Origin: Cydia pomonella
Lineage: Eukaryota > Arthropoda > Insecta > Lepidoptera > Tortricidae
Assembly: GCF_033807575.1 (NCBI RefSeq)
Contig: NC_084717.1
Coordinates: 8,247,692-8,311,691, forward strand
Length of the DNA: 64,000 nt
Reading direction: 5' to 3'
Below the pieces are notes generated by a model, which saw nothing but the letters and a program-made list of their open reading frames with translations, ran no database searches and was not told the DNA's origin. Position 1 is the first letter of the stretch. Each line of letters starts with the position of its first letter. This document shows, piece after piece, positions 45,096 through 56,615 of this stretch. Both the position numbers and the translations under genes were made by a program.

Positions 45096-45591
45096 CCTTT
45101 TTTCTTTTATTTACCTCTTTTCTCTAAATGATGTATGTATTTGTGAGTAAAATAAAATGTAAAGTGCTTTAGAGTAACTTCGAAAACGGGGTAGTTTTAA
45201 AAATCGCTAATATCAACTAATTAGAAGCTTACCCAATGCACCTTACCCAAGAATTATCTAGAGTCTAGTCTACTCGTATAAAGCGTAGTTGTAAACTACT
45301 CCGAGGCAGTTACCGCGTATCTCTCGCAACTCTGAGTTGATGTAACTCAAGATAGAGGAGTTTGTCCGTACTCTGCCACCTGTTGCTCGTGTTACTCCGC
45401 TTATGTTGCTTGTGAACGCTTAATTAAATCTAGAGGTTTACAATTTTATCTGTTACCGAGCCCAACTTTGTTTTGTCTTGAAGACTTGCGTTGAAGTTTG
45501 TTCGTTACATGTTGGTTGCTTGAATTTGTACCTGTACCTGCTTCCAAACTCAAGCAAATACTATTTCTACAAACAACAAATGTAAAATAGT
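45096..45591. other. non-coding tract, nothing recognised
   Basis: No gene or clear element ends. Confidence 0.5.
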
Positions 45592-45772
45592 TATTTGTTT
45601 TACAAGGGGGCAAAGTTGTTGTTTAACCGCTCGTGCTAATATATTGATATCTGAGCAAGCGAAAGAGCAAGCGATGAAGTGGAATATTGAGCGTTGCGAG
45701 GGTTTAAAGGCACGAGGGTTAAACAAACTTTGCTTCCGAGTGAAACACAACATTTTTCACAACATCAACGCG
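45592..45772. repeat. interspersed repeat with GAGCAAGCGAAAGAGC core
   Basis: About 180 bp with GTTTAACCGCTCGTGCTAAT near the left and GCACGAGGGTTAAACAAACT near the right, an imperfect inverted pair (GTTTAAC / GTTAAAC; CTCGTGC / GCACGAG). It resembles a high-copy lepidopteran MITE as I remember it. Open frames over it are incidental. Confidence 0.6.
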
Positions 45773-46816
45773 AGGAAAGTACTTACTATGAAATACCAAA
45801 AAAATCAAATCCAAATGAACGTAATAAAGAATGTTTCATTCAAAATCATCAAAGTCAATCCCACCAGCTAACATAAGGAAACAACTCAAAATTTTCGTCT
45901 GATTACTTTGCCCCACATGTGGATAAAATTAAACTATCTCATTAGTTTTTGAACAATCAATAGGGCCTCTACCAGTTAGTGTGGTGAAAAAAATGAACGT
46001 ATTTAGGTTCTAGGTTAAAAAACGAACTATGGTTTTAAACTTCCAATTGGAATCTGATTCCGTACCTATTAAAAACATTTGTCTAAAACGGCGAAAAAGA
46101 TATATGTATTGGATTTCCACCACAATATTTCCAACGTATTTGTAATTCATAAACAAATCAAACAACTTTTATTTAAACCAAACAAGCGTTTTAAACACAC
46201 GACCAGGAAAATAAAGTGAAAAACGCGACACAAATGTTAGCCTATAATTTTAACGTTCCTACAGAAAGTCTGCTCGCATAATTAATAAGAGTAATTTAAA
46301 AATTATGAGCCATTTACCGCCGCCGGCTAAATTAAGTTTACTAGGGAAAACATTAATTTCCCCACGGCGAGGAAACCGATACTTTGCCGAGTTTTGACAT
46401 CATAATCGGTATAAGAAGGGTGCACAGTCGGAGGTCCTCGGACGTGAGTTATGTGACTCAATGATTAATGCATCCGGTAAGGTGACAAGCTAGGCTAATT
46501 GTATGTTTTTTATTCACATTTAATGACCTGAGGTAATTGACATAAATTTCCCCGGTGACGATCACGGGAGTCGTGTAATAAACTTTTATTGGATTTATTG
46601 TACCTGACTAGAAGATGTTTAAGTAGATCTCTTAACGCAGTTTGAAATTTCTTGGAAATTTAAATGTTAAGAAAAGTTAAATTTAATTTTATATGAATTT
46701 CTAATTGGAATCTTATTCTGAAAATTGTTGAAATGGTTTTGATTTCATTTACCGATATACTTAAGGTAAGGATGTGACCACGCGGTTGACATTTTTTTTA
46801 CAAAACATACGTATAT
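45773..46816. other. non-coding tract, nothing recognised
   Basis: AT-rich; no gene found. Confidence 0.5.
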
Positions 46817-47141
46817 AATTATTAGGGTGGTCCACGTTTGTACGGAATAAAAATAATATTTTTAATTTTATCTCCAAATGACTCATTTGCTCATAATTTG
46901 CTGGTCACTCAACAATGCTCTAGAATGACATATTAATCCAAAAATAATAAAATGTCCGGTTTATGATTTATTTAGTTATAAATAACTAAATAGGAAAAAA
47001 TGTTATATAACCATTAAAACGCCTCCTTTTTTGTTCAAATTCATTTCATATGAGATTTTGAGCGACCTCTAAATAATAGTACGTTCTGGACAAAAAAATA
47101 GGAGAGGCAACATAAAAAAAGTTGGATCACCCTAATAGTAA
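46817..47141. mobile_element. MITE, about 325 bp
   Basis: Inverted ends share TTATTAGGGTGGTCCA (left) and, in inverse, CTATTAGGGTGATCCAAC (right, ending near 47141). A minus-strand open frame running in from 47373 crosses the right end and is not treated as a gene. Confidence 0.6.
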
Positions 47142-48224
47142 TACCACCAACTCCAGTGGTCAAACAAAACATAAACAACAATAACAAAATCACACTCGGA
47201 AACTCAAAAGCCAATTCCTGGTTTAAAAATATTTTCCGATTTCCCGATTGCAACAGTGGTATTGAAAGCTCACTGCGATAGCTGTCGGACGGCGCAAAAC
47301 CGTATATTCCCATTGGTTGGATAAGCGAGGCCCGATGAAATTCTTGAAAAAACCAGCCTAACGTGGTCTCCAAGTAAATAGTAACTGTTAGTAATCACAG
47401 AGCACTCTTATACTTGTACTTGACTCGAGGAACGTTAGGATTGACAACGAGGCTTTGCGATGTAGTTGTTAAATAAATACTTAAATACTCGACAGTCCCA
47501 CATAACGGCTGCGAAGGGCACTCTGTTTGGGAAATGGTTTTACAAACTGGATTTTTAACAGAAGTGGCATTTGCGGTTGCTGGAAGCTGGCTGTTGTTTA
47601 GAAATTTTCAGTTAAGGGTGTCTTATTAATTGATGTTAGTTGAGAACAATTTCGAGAATGACACATATACATTGTGTTTTGTAGTATCGTCAATTCCTGA
47701 TGATTTATGTTATACAAAATTTATTACTTACAAATGGAACAAGGGAAATATTACTTCGGCCCTCAATACAAACCGTATTTTATCGATAAAGATAAGATTA
47801 TTGTCATTATCAGTCAAAACAATTGCCTGCATGGTCAAGTTTTGCGTAATCACGGCCGTCGTTTAGTTATTTGGTTAGTCTAGTTAAATTAATGGTTTGA
47901 TAACGAGATAATGTTATTGGAAGGCGCTCGCATGACACTAATTAACTCCTACTGGCAACGAGTTTGACACGATGAGTGAGCCCATTCTGTAACTGGCTAC
48001 AACTTGATTGTTGCCGGTATGAATTGTCTATGGAATCAGTTATATTTATAACTGTTATAAATAACAGCATTTACGCATAGCTTTGACGCAGAATATCTCG
48101 CGTGGTTGAGCCCTCGTCATGAAGCGTAAATGTAAATAAACATTATCGTTTTGGTTTTCAGTGAGAAAAAAAACCATTTGAAACAATTGAAATTGCATAA
48201 ACGTTTACTGCTTTAAATATGTAG
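47142..48224. other. non-coding tract
   Basis: Contains part of a 110-codon minus-strand open frame (47041-47373) with no recognised motif and partial overlap with the MITE. Otherwise nothing seen. Confidence 0.45.
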
Positions 48225-48440
48225 TTTCACATGAGCCTATCGAACAAAACAGTAAATTTTACTGTTTTGAGTAGCTAAAATGTCGTGACTGTTCGTTTAT
48301 CTTTATCGTTTTTTTTCGAAACTTAGAAATGTTCAAACAGTTAACGTTATTGTTTTGTATTTTACTGTTTTTCAAACATTTGTTGATATTGTATAAACAA
48401 GCTAATCTAAATTAAAATCACTTTAATGTTTGCTCGACAG
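48225..48440 (+). repeat. dispersed repeat, uninterrupted copy 2
   Basis: Inverse copy of 43880-44335 without the module P insertion. The palindromic word AACAGTAAATTTTACTGTTT is present in both. Confidence 0.75.
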
Positions 48441-50285
48441 ATTATACTTTTTTCAGCTGTAGACAAAATATGATTAGCCGCATTTTCCATATACCACTTC
48501 CTAATCACCACTGTATAAAAACAGATGTAATATAGGCTTGTTTTACTTTTTGTTATTTCCGTTAAATACACACATGGATGCACTCTAGAGAACCAATGCA
48601 TTTCCGAATTAGATTATTTTTTCGACAAATGTGCATTTGAAAAGCACCAGACTACAATTTATTTCGTAAATCCGTTGCGGGACAGCGACGGTGCACGGAA
48701 GGGCAATTTGCGGCCGATGTACAAGGAAATGGGTCAGTAGGCGAGTGTCCTTGTCAGGGCTTACGGAATCGGCTTATGTTAACTTGTTATGTTCGGATAT
48801 TTTAATGCGGAACAATTTGTAGTCGAGATTGGTTTGGGCCATCTTTTGGCGTGGGTTTTACGAGCTACCTGCTCAATTGAAAAGTAAATGAGTTAAGTGC
48901 CGTTTAAACAAATGTTGTAGCAAGGAAAACTCTAATCAGATTTAAAAAATGAGAGGCCTGGTTTTCAAAATGAAAGAGCTGAAATATGATTTTATTAAAA
49001 GTCGAGATATAGTATGCCCAAGCTATAATGCTTGAATTGCTAACGTATATTTCAATAATAATTGCATATTCTTAACCAACGTAACTTCATAATAATATAT
49101 TGATAATAAAAATGTTGATTCAAACTGGGCTGCCACGACCTTAAAACTACTCGTTGATATTTATTACTGATATAATATCGCAATAGCAATATACTATGTA
49201 GTACTACGCACCTCTATGACCTAGACCTAGGCGTATTAGCTACTTGCAAGTGAATGAAACGACGCAAACGCATTCTTGACTCACTCCCGTTAGAATGCGA
49301 CAGATATAGGCCACGTGTTTGCGCGTTTTCATAAAGATGTGCACATATTTTAACACATTCCGATAACGTGGTTTGTAGTGATACCTACAGTAGCAAGTTG
49401 TAATCAGTACGGCTATTATTACCTAATACTTTCTATGCATCTCGCTCGTACTCGCAGATTAGTGCGAGTGAGATATATAGAAAGTAAGTTACGCCGATGT
49501 TAGCGAATATGTCAGTTTGACACTTCTAAGAGTGCTAAGGCAGTCGTGGTATGGCTGTTGTAGACACAGCTTTTTGCTACTAAACCTATTATATTATTAT
49601 TATTATTTACATGTTTTACTGTACAAAAATAAATACATAAATCAAATCTAAGTCAGTAGAGACGTCTATTATATATTCTAAATTATATACCGTCACGAAA
49701 TTACCTCGTTGTGAAATTTGTTCGTTTCCAAATTGGACATATATTTTTTTTGTTTATTACCAACAACATTTACATTCGCATATTTTTCCACAAGTGAGCT
49801 CCAGCATTGATTGCTGCGGTCGCATAAAATATTCATATTCGTATTTATTTAATCATTTTTAAACAAAAAACCTGCAGCATTTAATTTCTTTCAAGCTGTT
49901 TCATCTGATAAGAGCTTCGCTCAATTTTCAGTGATAGCGTAAATGTGAAATGCTGGGGCCATTTAATTATATTTTTACGCTTTATATTATCTGGTAACAA
50001 GGACCAATTTTTTTTATTCTTCACGCCGAATTTATTATAATACTCATCATCATCAGTTCTCACAAACCCATACACAATTAAGTTGCGTTATTTTATCACA
50101 GAGTTCCTAAGGCCACCTCCTGTCTCCATCATCAGATCAGCTCGATAGTACCATAATAATTGTCATCCAATTTATATATGAATGCAAATTTTCAGCTTTA
50201 TCGGAAACTGGGTCAAATCTGCCTTGCAAGATTTTATTACAGACAGACAACGGGACAAATGAAACTAAATAAAAGCTTGTAATAT
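48441..50285. other. non-coding tract with one hairpin
   Basis: Apart from the hairpin at 49430-49484, no element or gene is recognised. Confidence 0.5.
49430..49484. repeat. hairpin CTTTCTATGCATCTCGCTCG, copy 1
   Basis: Arms of about 22-26 bp around a short loop. The same hairpin occurs at 56374-56425 inside a larger MITE. Both are followed by GTTACG/ATTACG and by CAAATATG-type sequence with a TTTGACAC word. Confidence 0.7.
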
Positions 50286-50478
50286 ACAGGATGTTTATTT
50301 AGTCACCTGCAATAATTTACGGCCGTTTCATACATTTCGGCTGTCTGACCTTGACATTTTCTATGGATGAGTAAAACATGTTTTCGCGATTCGGGGTTTG
50401 TCTGATAGTAAAAGTTGCTCAGTATGACCTATATATTAACCCCGTAAATTATTGCAGGTGACTAAATAAACACCTTGT
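50286..50478. mobile_element. MITE with 37-bp inverted ends
   Basis: 50286-50322 and 50442-50478 pair in inverse with two mismatches (acaggatgtttatttagtca then CCTGCAATAATTTACGG). The interior includes TTTTCGCGATTCGG and ATAGTAAAAGTTGCTCAGTA, then TGACCTATA, a core also found in the 21-25 kb composite. Confidence 0.88.
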
Positions 50479-51032
50479 ATAACGATATTACAAATGTCAA
50501 CAACCCTAATTTAAAAATATGAATTAAAGAAGTCGGCGATAGAAGGCGGGACTTGAAACTGTATATGGGCAAATTATTAAAACACAAGAAAAGTAATTTC
50601 AGCGTTTTTTAAAATTCATCCCCTAACAGGCTTAAAAAGGGGTTACAAGATGGAATACATTACAAATTCTTTGACACTTGTTATAAAGGCATAATATAAA
50701 ATAACAAAATAACATTAACTGAACGGTATTAAAAATATAACCCCTAAGGGGAATAAAATTACATAGAGAGCATTTTTTTTAGTTAGGATCTAGACAGAGA
50801 TGTGACTTATTTGAAATACTTGTATTTAAAATGCAAATACAAAATGCAAAATACCTATTTTGTATTTTGTATTTAAATACCTTTTAAAGAAAACTATTTT
50901 GTATTTTATTTCAAATAGTTTTTGGGACCTATTTTCTATTTTCAAAATACAAAATACTTTTTATTAGTTAAAGTAAGTAGGAGTTACAATCTCTTCTGAC
51001 GTTACAATCCTTGCAACTCTCTCATTCTTTTA

Positions 51033-51500
51033 TGGCGACCGGTCTGGCCTAGTGGGTAGTGACCCTGCCTATGAAGCCGATGGTCCCGGGTTCAAATCCT
51101 GGTAAGGGCATTTAATTGTTCGATGAACACAGATATTTGTTCCTGAGTCATGGGTGTTTTCCGTTTTTTTTTTTTTGTTTATTTATTCACTATGAATTTT
51201 TTAAAACAGGGTTTAACTCAATAAGCCACTATTGAAAACCTCTAGGGTTTATGTAATAGTTGGCGAGATCGCGCGGACTGATCCGCGTTTGCTTAATACT
51301 ATTATTACATACCTACTTAGTTATGTTTTCCTGTCGAAGGTGTTTTTGTATCTATCGTTTAAATATCGACCTTATGTATATGTATTTAAGTATTTATAAA
51401 TATTTATATTATATATCATTGTCTAGTACCCACAACACAAGCCTTAATGAGCTTATTACTGTGGGACTTAGTCAATTTATTTATTTATTATTTTAACATG
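51033..51500 (+). mobile_element. tRNA-derived SINE, family A, copy 5, interrupted
   Basis: Head GCGACCGGTCTGGCCTAGTG with a full CCTGCCTATGAAGCCGATGG segment and B box GGTTCAAATCC. The body runs to GTCATGGGTGTTTTCC at 51158, then resumes at about 51372 (TTATGTATATGTATTTAAGT) and ends TTAGTCAATTTATTTATTTA. The gap is an insertion. Confidence 0.9.
51159..51371 (-). mobile_element. insertion inside SINE copy 5
   Basis: About 0.2 kb unrelated to the SINE, starting with a T run (51165-51176) on the plus strand, as expected for the poly-A end of a minus-strand retroposed fragment. Similar GGTGTTTT words at both junctions may be a target duplication. Source family not identified. Confidence 0.6.
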
Positions 51501-51520
51501 GAACTGGTGAATCTGTTTAG

Positions 51521-51669
51521 TAACATTCACTGCCAGACAAAAAACGGCGCACTACCCCAGAAACCGGTGGTCTATAGCTGCGTACAAAACAACCCGCCCA
51601 GCGGGTTCTCCGGCATCTGAACAAAGTTCACGAGCGCCCACCAGGTGGGTTCCCGGCAGTGAATGTGTT
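51521..51669. mobile_element. MITE inside the hAT element, about 150 bp
   Basis: Inverted ends: left taacattcactgccagac, right cccggcagtgaatgtgtta. GC-rich interior with CGCCCAGCGGGTTC and CCCACCAGGTGGGTTCC. Confidence 0.65.
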
Positions 51670-51939
51670 AAAGAATAAAGAAAGCCTTTCCAACTTGTAA
51701 ATTCAGAGCAATACTAACTTTTTAATTCAGACTAGGTATTCACTATTTAAGAGCCTTTTATCGCAAAGTATTTGTATTTTAAAAAAGCATTTTGAAAATA
51801 CCTATTTCGTATTTAGTATTTTAAATACAAATTTGAAAACTATTTTGTATTTTGCATTTGAAATAGTATATCAAGGAAGTATTTGTATTTTGTATTTAAA
51901 TACTTTTTATAAACTATTTTTCACATCTCTGGATCTAGA

Positions 51940-53876
51940 AACTTCACTGGTTGGGATGGGACAGACAAATCTCATGCATTGTATAATTAGTAACAAATGA
52001 TTAACCGTTCTTACCGCATAATGTTATGTGCTCATGAAGAATATATAATCACCAACATACAAATTCACGCGTACGAAGTCGCGGGCAACAGCTAGTATTT
52101 ACATAATAAAATAGTGATGACAAACGTATAAACAATCGATTTCAGAAAAAATGATACCCACACTGCGTGGGCCATGTACCAAGCGTATCTTATCACGTAA
52201 ATCGCCAGGTTTTTTGAAACCGCCCGAAACAAGCATCGCAATTCTGTTACTAGGAAGATAAAGACGTTAATTTTCTGCCGTTCTTTCCCGTTATGATTAA
52301 CAAAACTGCGGTTATGGCAATTATTAAAAACATATCCTTATACTAAATACCAACTCCACTCGACCCTGCTGTTGTTTACGAGTATATGTTCCCATCAATT
52401 CGGGAGAATGCGTCCAAATTGTTCCACCATCTCCTTTGTCTGTCTGCACCCCGACCTGCACCATCTGTGGTGTTCCGTGGGCACGTGGGCTATCATATTG
52501 GCCCACCTTTCTGGGTGCATGCGGCCGACATTTCCAGCCCAGTCCCACTTTAGTTTAGCGGTCTTGACACTTAAATCTATATGACAGGGTAAACAATAAA
52601 GGAATTGTTATTATGTCCAGCAGTGGGACACTAAATTAAGCTAATATAATAAAATACTACCAACACAACAAGTGCAGTGAATATGAACTTAATTACACAT
52701 CACGTAAAATGATACCAGTTTGGCTTCACCGTCATCAATGTCACTACGTCGATGCGTTGACAAATTAATCTGGAATTAATTACACTTGTTTAACAGGTAT
52801 CGAATGGTTTTTAGACGTGTTGATGCGAGGAACCAATTTGATTTGTAGACCGCTTTGGAACCTTGTCGCTGCACGCTGTAGATTTACGCTGACATTCATA
52901 GCATGTTCCGTAAGCATTATATCTTATGGCAAGGTTGTAGTACGATATTTGCAATGTGCACAAACCAATGATATCGGTTGATTATGATGTATTTTTATAT
53001 ATTACATTAATTAGGTAACTATGAGATAAGTAGTAGGTACATATTTCGAGACAGAACTCGAATTTTTAAATAGGCGCGGCGAACATTTTCCCGCTTCCTC
53101 GATTTAAAAAAACACAGAGCTCATGCTCAGACTACGCGTATATCGTAAAGTCTCATAATTTAATAATCTTTTTTTGCAAAGTCACCAAAGCTAAAAAAAC
53201 TTTACCCAAGATTCACATCGGCGCTATAAAGTTATTAATTAAGTTACGCCTGATACATTATTACTCTTCAGATCACAAACTCACGCGGCCACATCAGATT
53301 AGCAACTTGCTCCAAAGATCTAAGTAAGCCGAAGAAGTAAACATCTCAGCATTAAAAGCAAAAGGGACTCAATAGGAAATATTTTTAGAATTTGTTCTCA
53401 AGGACATGGAAAGAAAAACAAAGTGAAAGAAATTACCAATTGCCAATATTATTTTTCTATATACACTTTTATTCTGCATTGACCTCCTGTTCTCCTACGT
53501 GTAAAACATCTATAAATATTCCTCCTCGAGATCTGAACTTATTGTGATAGCCGGTTTTGGTCAACGAGTTCCTTCCGCGACCTTTCCGATCATCAGATCG
53601 GCTCCATGATAACATATCACATTGTCATCGAAATTATGGAAGCTGATGTTTTCAGCTCAATTACACACTAGGAATTGGATAACAATTTGATTTACAAGAT
53701 TTGAATTCATTTTAGTAAACGCCATTAATACAATGTATGTTTACGGAGTTAGGTACGCTATGTAAAAATCCTTAAATAAACACCGATAGCACACACAGAT
53801 TTTGTCACAGTTGTGTGAAATTGTAACAGTTCCCTCGACCTAGCGTTAAAAAGTGCTGATTTTATGACTATAGATT
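51940..53876. other. non-coding tract
   Basis: No gene recognised. Overlapping open frames on both strands at 52324-52584 have no family motif. Confidence 0.5.
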
Positions 53877-53964
53877 GTGTCATTCAAGAAGACGCGAGAC
53901 TTGACTCGTAATGTCATGTTATTAGTTTAGGTTTGACAAATCTACGCGTCACCGTGGATGACAC
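53877..53964. mobile_element. short MITE, copy 2 (partner at 7476-7565)
   Basis: Begins gtgtcattcaagaagacgcg and ends gcgtcaccgtggatgacac. Same length class and interior (TTGACTCGTAATGTCATGTT against TTGACTTGTATTGTCGAGTT) as copy 1. Its ends are better inverted repeats than those of copy 1. Confidence 0.7.
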
Positions 53965-55400
53965 CTATCCTATAATATAGTTTTACCTACCTTTAGCATA
54001 AAAAGCACAACAAAATTCTTGTCTTATTTTCTGCCTGCCGCTGATGCCATAACAATATCGTAGAATACATTTGTGGTAGATTTCCGCTTTAGGATATTGG
54101 AACAGGGATTTCATTATTTCCTGCAGTGCCCTTTGGGTGGAACCTAAACAAATATTGAAATCTATAAATAAACTAAGTATTTGTGTTGCTCTATGAAGCT
54201 GTTATCGTATCTACTTTCGAATATTGTTATATAATGCATCTATAGAAGACAATATATAATTTCCTATTCATTAAAAAGTAAGTACCTATTAACTAGTTAT
54301 AAACGATGAAAGAATAGAACTTTTGCGCATTTTTGTTTATTAAAATACAGTCAGGATTACTAGTATACGAGTATGTATTAGGCATGAATTAGGTAAATTA
54401 AGGTATGTGCATGTGAACGGTATCTGTAGATAGATGAAGATCAGTACAATAACCGGTTTGTTCAAGGAGGTAACATTTTTTGCGCGTTCATTTAATCAGA
54501 TATGTTATGTGGCATCTGCTTACCTGCTTAGCTTATTTCAGGCTTAAAGGTACAATGATTTAATTGCAATCATTACGAGTATAACTATAGAGTATAAAAT
54601 GTATACATGTATTTATAAAAATTGCTTCATAAATCTATTTTATTATGTAATTATGAAATCTAATCTCACATGAGATGGCGCTGTAGAGCTCCATACATTT
54701 TGCGGTAACTCTGATTCTCAAAAATTGAAAAGTTGGCGTTTTACAATTCAGTGACCGCATAACATATGGCGCAGTACAGTGCCATCTGGTTTGGATGTCA
54801 AAACTGTTTTTCTGAGACTTAACCTCTCTGTTACAATCAATTCTTTTTGCTTAATAGATATGTATTACGTTTTTATTGTTATGAATGAAAAACATTTTTC
54901 ATACCCAATTTTGTGAATGTTTTCCCGCTATATCTTATCGACGATAAATTTTAACAATATGTATCGGCAGGAGAGTTGAGTTGAATGATTATTGATTACA
55001 CACACAGCTACACAGAGTACTAATGTGACTTAACCGTACGATATTAAATAAATAAAAAAACCTTGAAAAAACTTTTTGGTCCATCTTGCAATTGGCGGTT
55101 AAATTGCTATCGGCGCGAAAAAATTATACTAATGACTACATGATTTTGTGGTTGTGTGCGTGGCTTGAACTCAAGTACCGGTCCCTATACTTCCCTTTGT
55201 TTTGTTCTTTATTAAACGATATTTATAACTTAATTATCACCTCACAACTACCTTATATCTAAATGACATTGTCAAGAATATTTAGTTGCACTTCGCACCA
55301 CTATTTCACAATCACAATACGACTACGAAAAGAAGAATTATCTGAAAAGGAACCCGCCGAATTTATCCCACAGCTTGTCATATTCTCATAGCATACGCGA
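53965..55400. other. non-coding tract, nothing firm
   Basis: A stretch near 54665-54790 has GATGGCGCTGTAGAGC and, in loose inverse, ATGGCGCAGTACAGTGCCAT words and may be a small element. Otherwise nothing recognised. Confidence 0.45.
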
Positions 55401-55408
55401 GTACGGCC

Positions 55409-55862
55409 TAGTTATGGTAGGAACTCAAGTCTTTTGAGTCTAAATTAATGAACTCGACTCGTTTTTACGAGACTCAGAGCTTAAAAAACTTCCGGGTCTT
55501 TTAAGTCCCAAATCGAGTCCTTTATCGAGTCCTTTTTAAGGGCAAATCAAAAGGGCTCGAGTCTCCGAATAAAGACTCAGACAACAATTTTATAGGTTTT
55601 ACCTAACCTACAGTAAAATAAATAGGCGTTATTGTATGATTTATGTTATGCATATCCATGAAATTTACATAAAGACAACGCATTTCGAAGTTATTTGTAA
55701 AAAAATTACAAATTCTCTGAAAAGGACTCAAGTCTCTACAAATGACTCGGGACTCTAATACGTCGAAAAGGACTCGAGTTTCGTCTTAATTATAAGAGTC
55801 TGAAAAACTGAGTCGAGCCTTAAAACAGAGGACTCAAAGGACTCGAGTCTTAACCAACACTA
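55409..55862. mobile_element. hAT-type MITE, 454 bp, 8-bp target duplication
   Basis: Flanked by a perfect 8-bp direct repeat gtacggcc (55401-55408, 55863-55870). Ends tagttatggtagg... and, in inverse, tagtgttggttaagactcga fit the hAT TAG/CAGTGTTGG-like style with mismatches. The interior is filled with GACTCGAGTC-like words in both orientations. No transposase. Confidence 0.85.
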
Positions 55863-56273
55863 GTACGGCCGGTTCCGTTTTCAGTCCAAATTTTGTCCCC
55901 TGTTTAGTAAAAAACAGATAAATTATTTACCATTTAGACTAAATAACTAGAAGTGTGGGTTGAAACAATTAATAGCACAGAAAAATGGACGCAGCCAAGC
56001 ATTCTGCGATACCAAATTTCACTCACGGCTTTTGATTGATGATGATTTTTCCGGAATTCAGACACTGTTGCCATACCAGTGGTTGCAAGCTACGCTTAGA
56101 TAAAAAAGTTTTTCAGGAGTTGATATTGAACAGGGTATAATCCCGTTGTGCACGTCGTATACTGATAGCGGCCCAGTGGCGCTCCACTACAAGGTTGAGT
56201 CGGCATTCGTTGGTGGTTTTAGACGGTAGTTCTACCACCTAGTTCCCCCGGACCAGATGGCATGCGTAAACGC

Positions 56274-56525
56274 AATATTTTTTCCTCAACCGAATATGTT
56301 TTTAACAGTAACCACTTTGTGGCTACCACCAGTTCGGCACTGACATAAACGCTATCGAGAACGTAATTTACTTTCTATGCATCTCGCTCATACTCGCATA
56401 TAAGTGCGAGCAAGATGTATAGAAATTAATTACGTTCTCGATGGCAAATATGACTGTTTTGACACTGGCAGTGACTCATTGTACGGGTACTGTTAAAAAA
56501 ATATTCCGTTGAGGAAAAAAATATT
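56274..56525. mobile_element. MITE containing a strong central hairpin
   Basis: The outer inverted ends 56274-56310 and 56488-56525 share AATATTTTTTCCTCAAC and TTTTAACAGTA. The central hairpin (56354-56442) pairs ATCGAGAACGTAATTTACTT with its near inverse around CTCGCATATAAGTGCGAG. The hairpin core also occurs alone at 49430-49484. Confidence 0.75.
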
Positions 56526-56615
56526 CCAAAAGGCTTCTTGACTGACGGTTTCTGTGTTTCTGTTTGCGACTCGAGGCTCACCGCTCTAGTTAGGATACAA
56601 TCTGGTATACCTCGG

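Larger units (their letters stand above)
50795..51931. mobile_element. hAT-type element, 1.14 kb, 8-bp target duplication
   Basis: The ends cagagatgtga (50795-) and its inverse tcacatctctg (-51931) are flanked by a perfect 8-bp direct repeat gatctaga (50787-50794 and 51932-51939). CAGRGATG-type ends and 8-bp duplications are hallmarks of hAT elements. The element's own sequence is low-complexity (recurrent GTATTTTGTATTTAAATAC) at about 50800-50965 and 51735-51930. Between lie a SINE (51033-51500) and a MITE (51521-51669). No transposase. Confidence 0.88.

Noticed and set aside
47041..47373. 110-codon minus-strand frame with a hydrophobic stretch (VILLLLFMFCLTTGVG)
   Set aside because: It runs through the right end of a MITE, has no ATG-supported family match, and could be chance in AT-rich DNA.
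52324..52584. Overlapping 70-74-codon frames on both strands with Pro/His-rich sequence
   Set aside because: No recognisable family and no support on either strand. Treated as chance.
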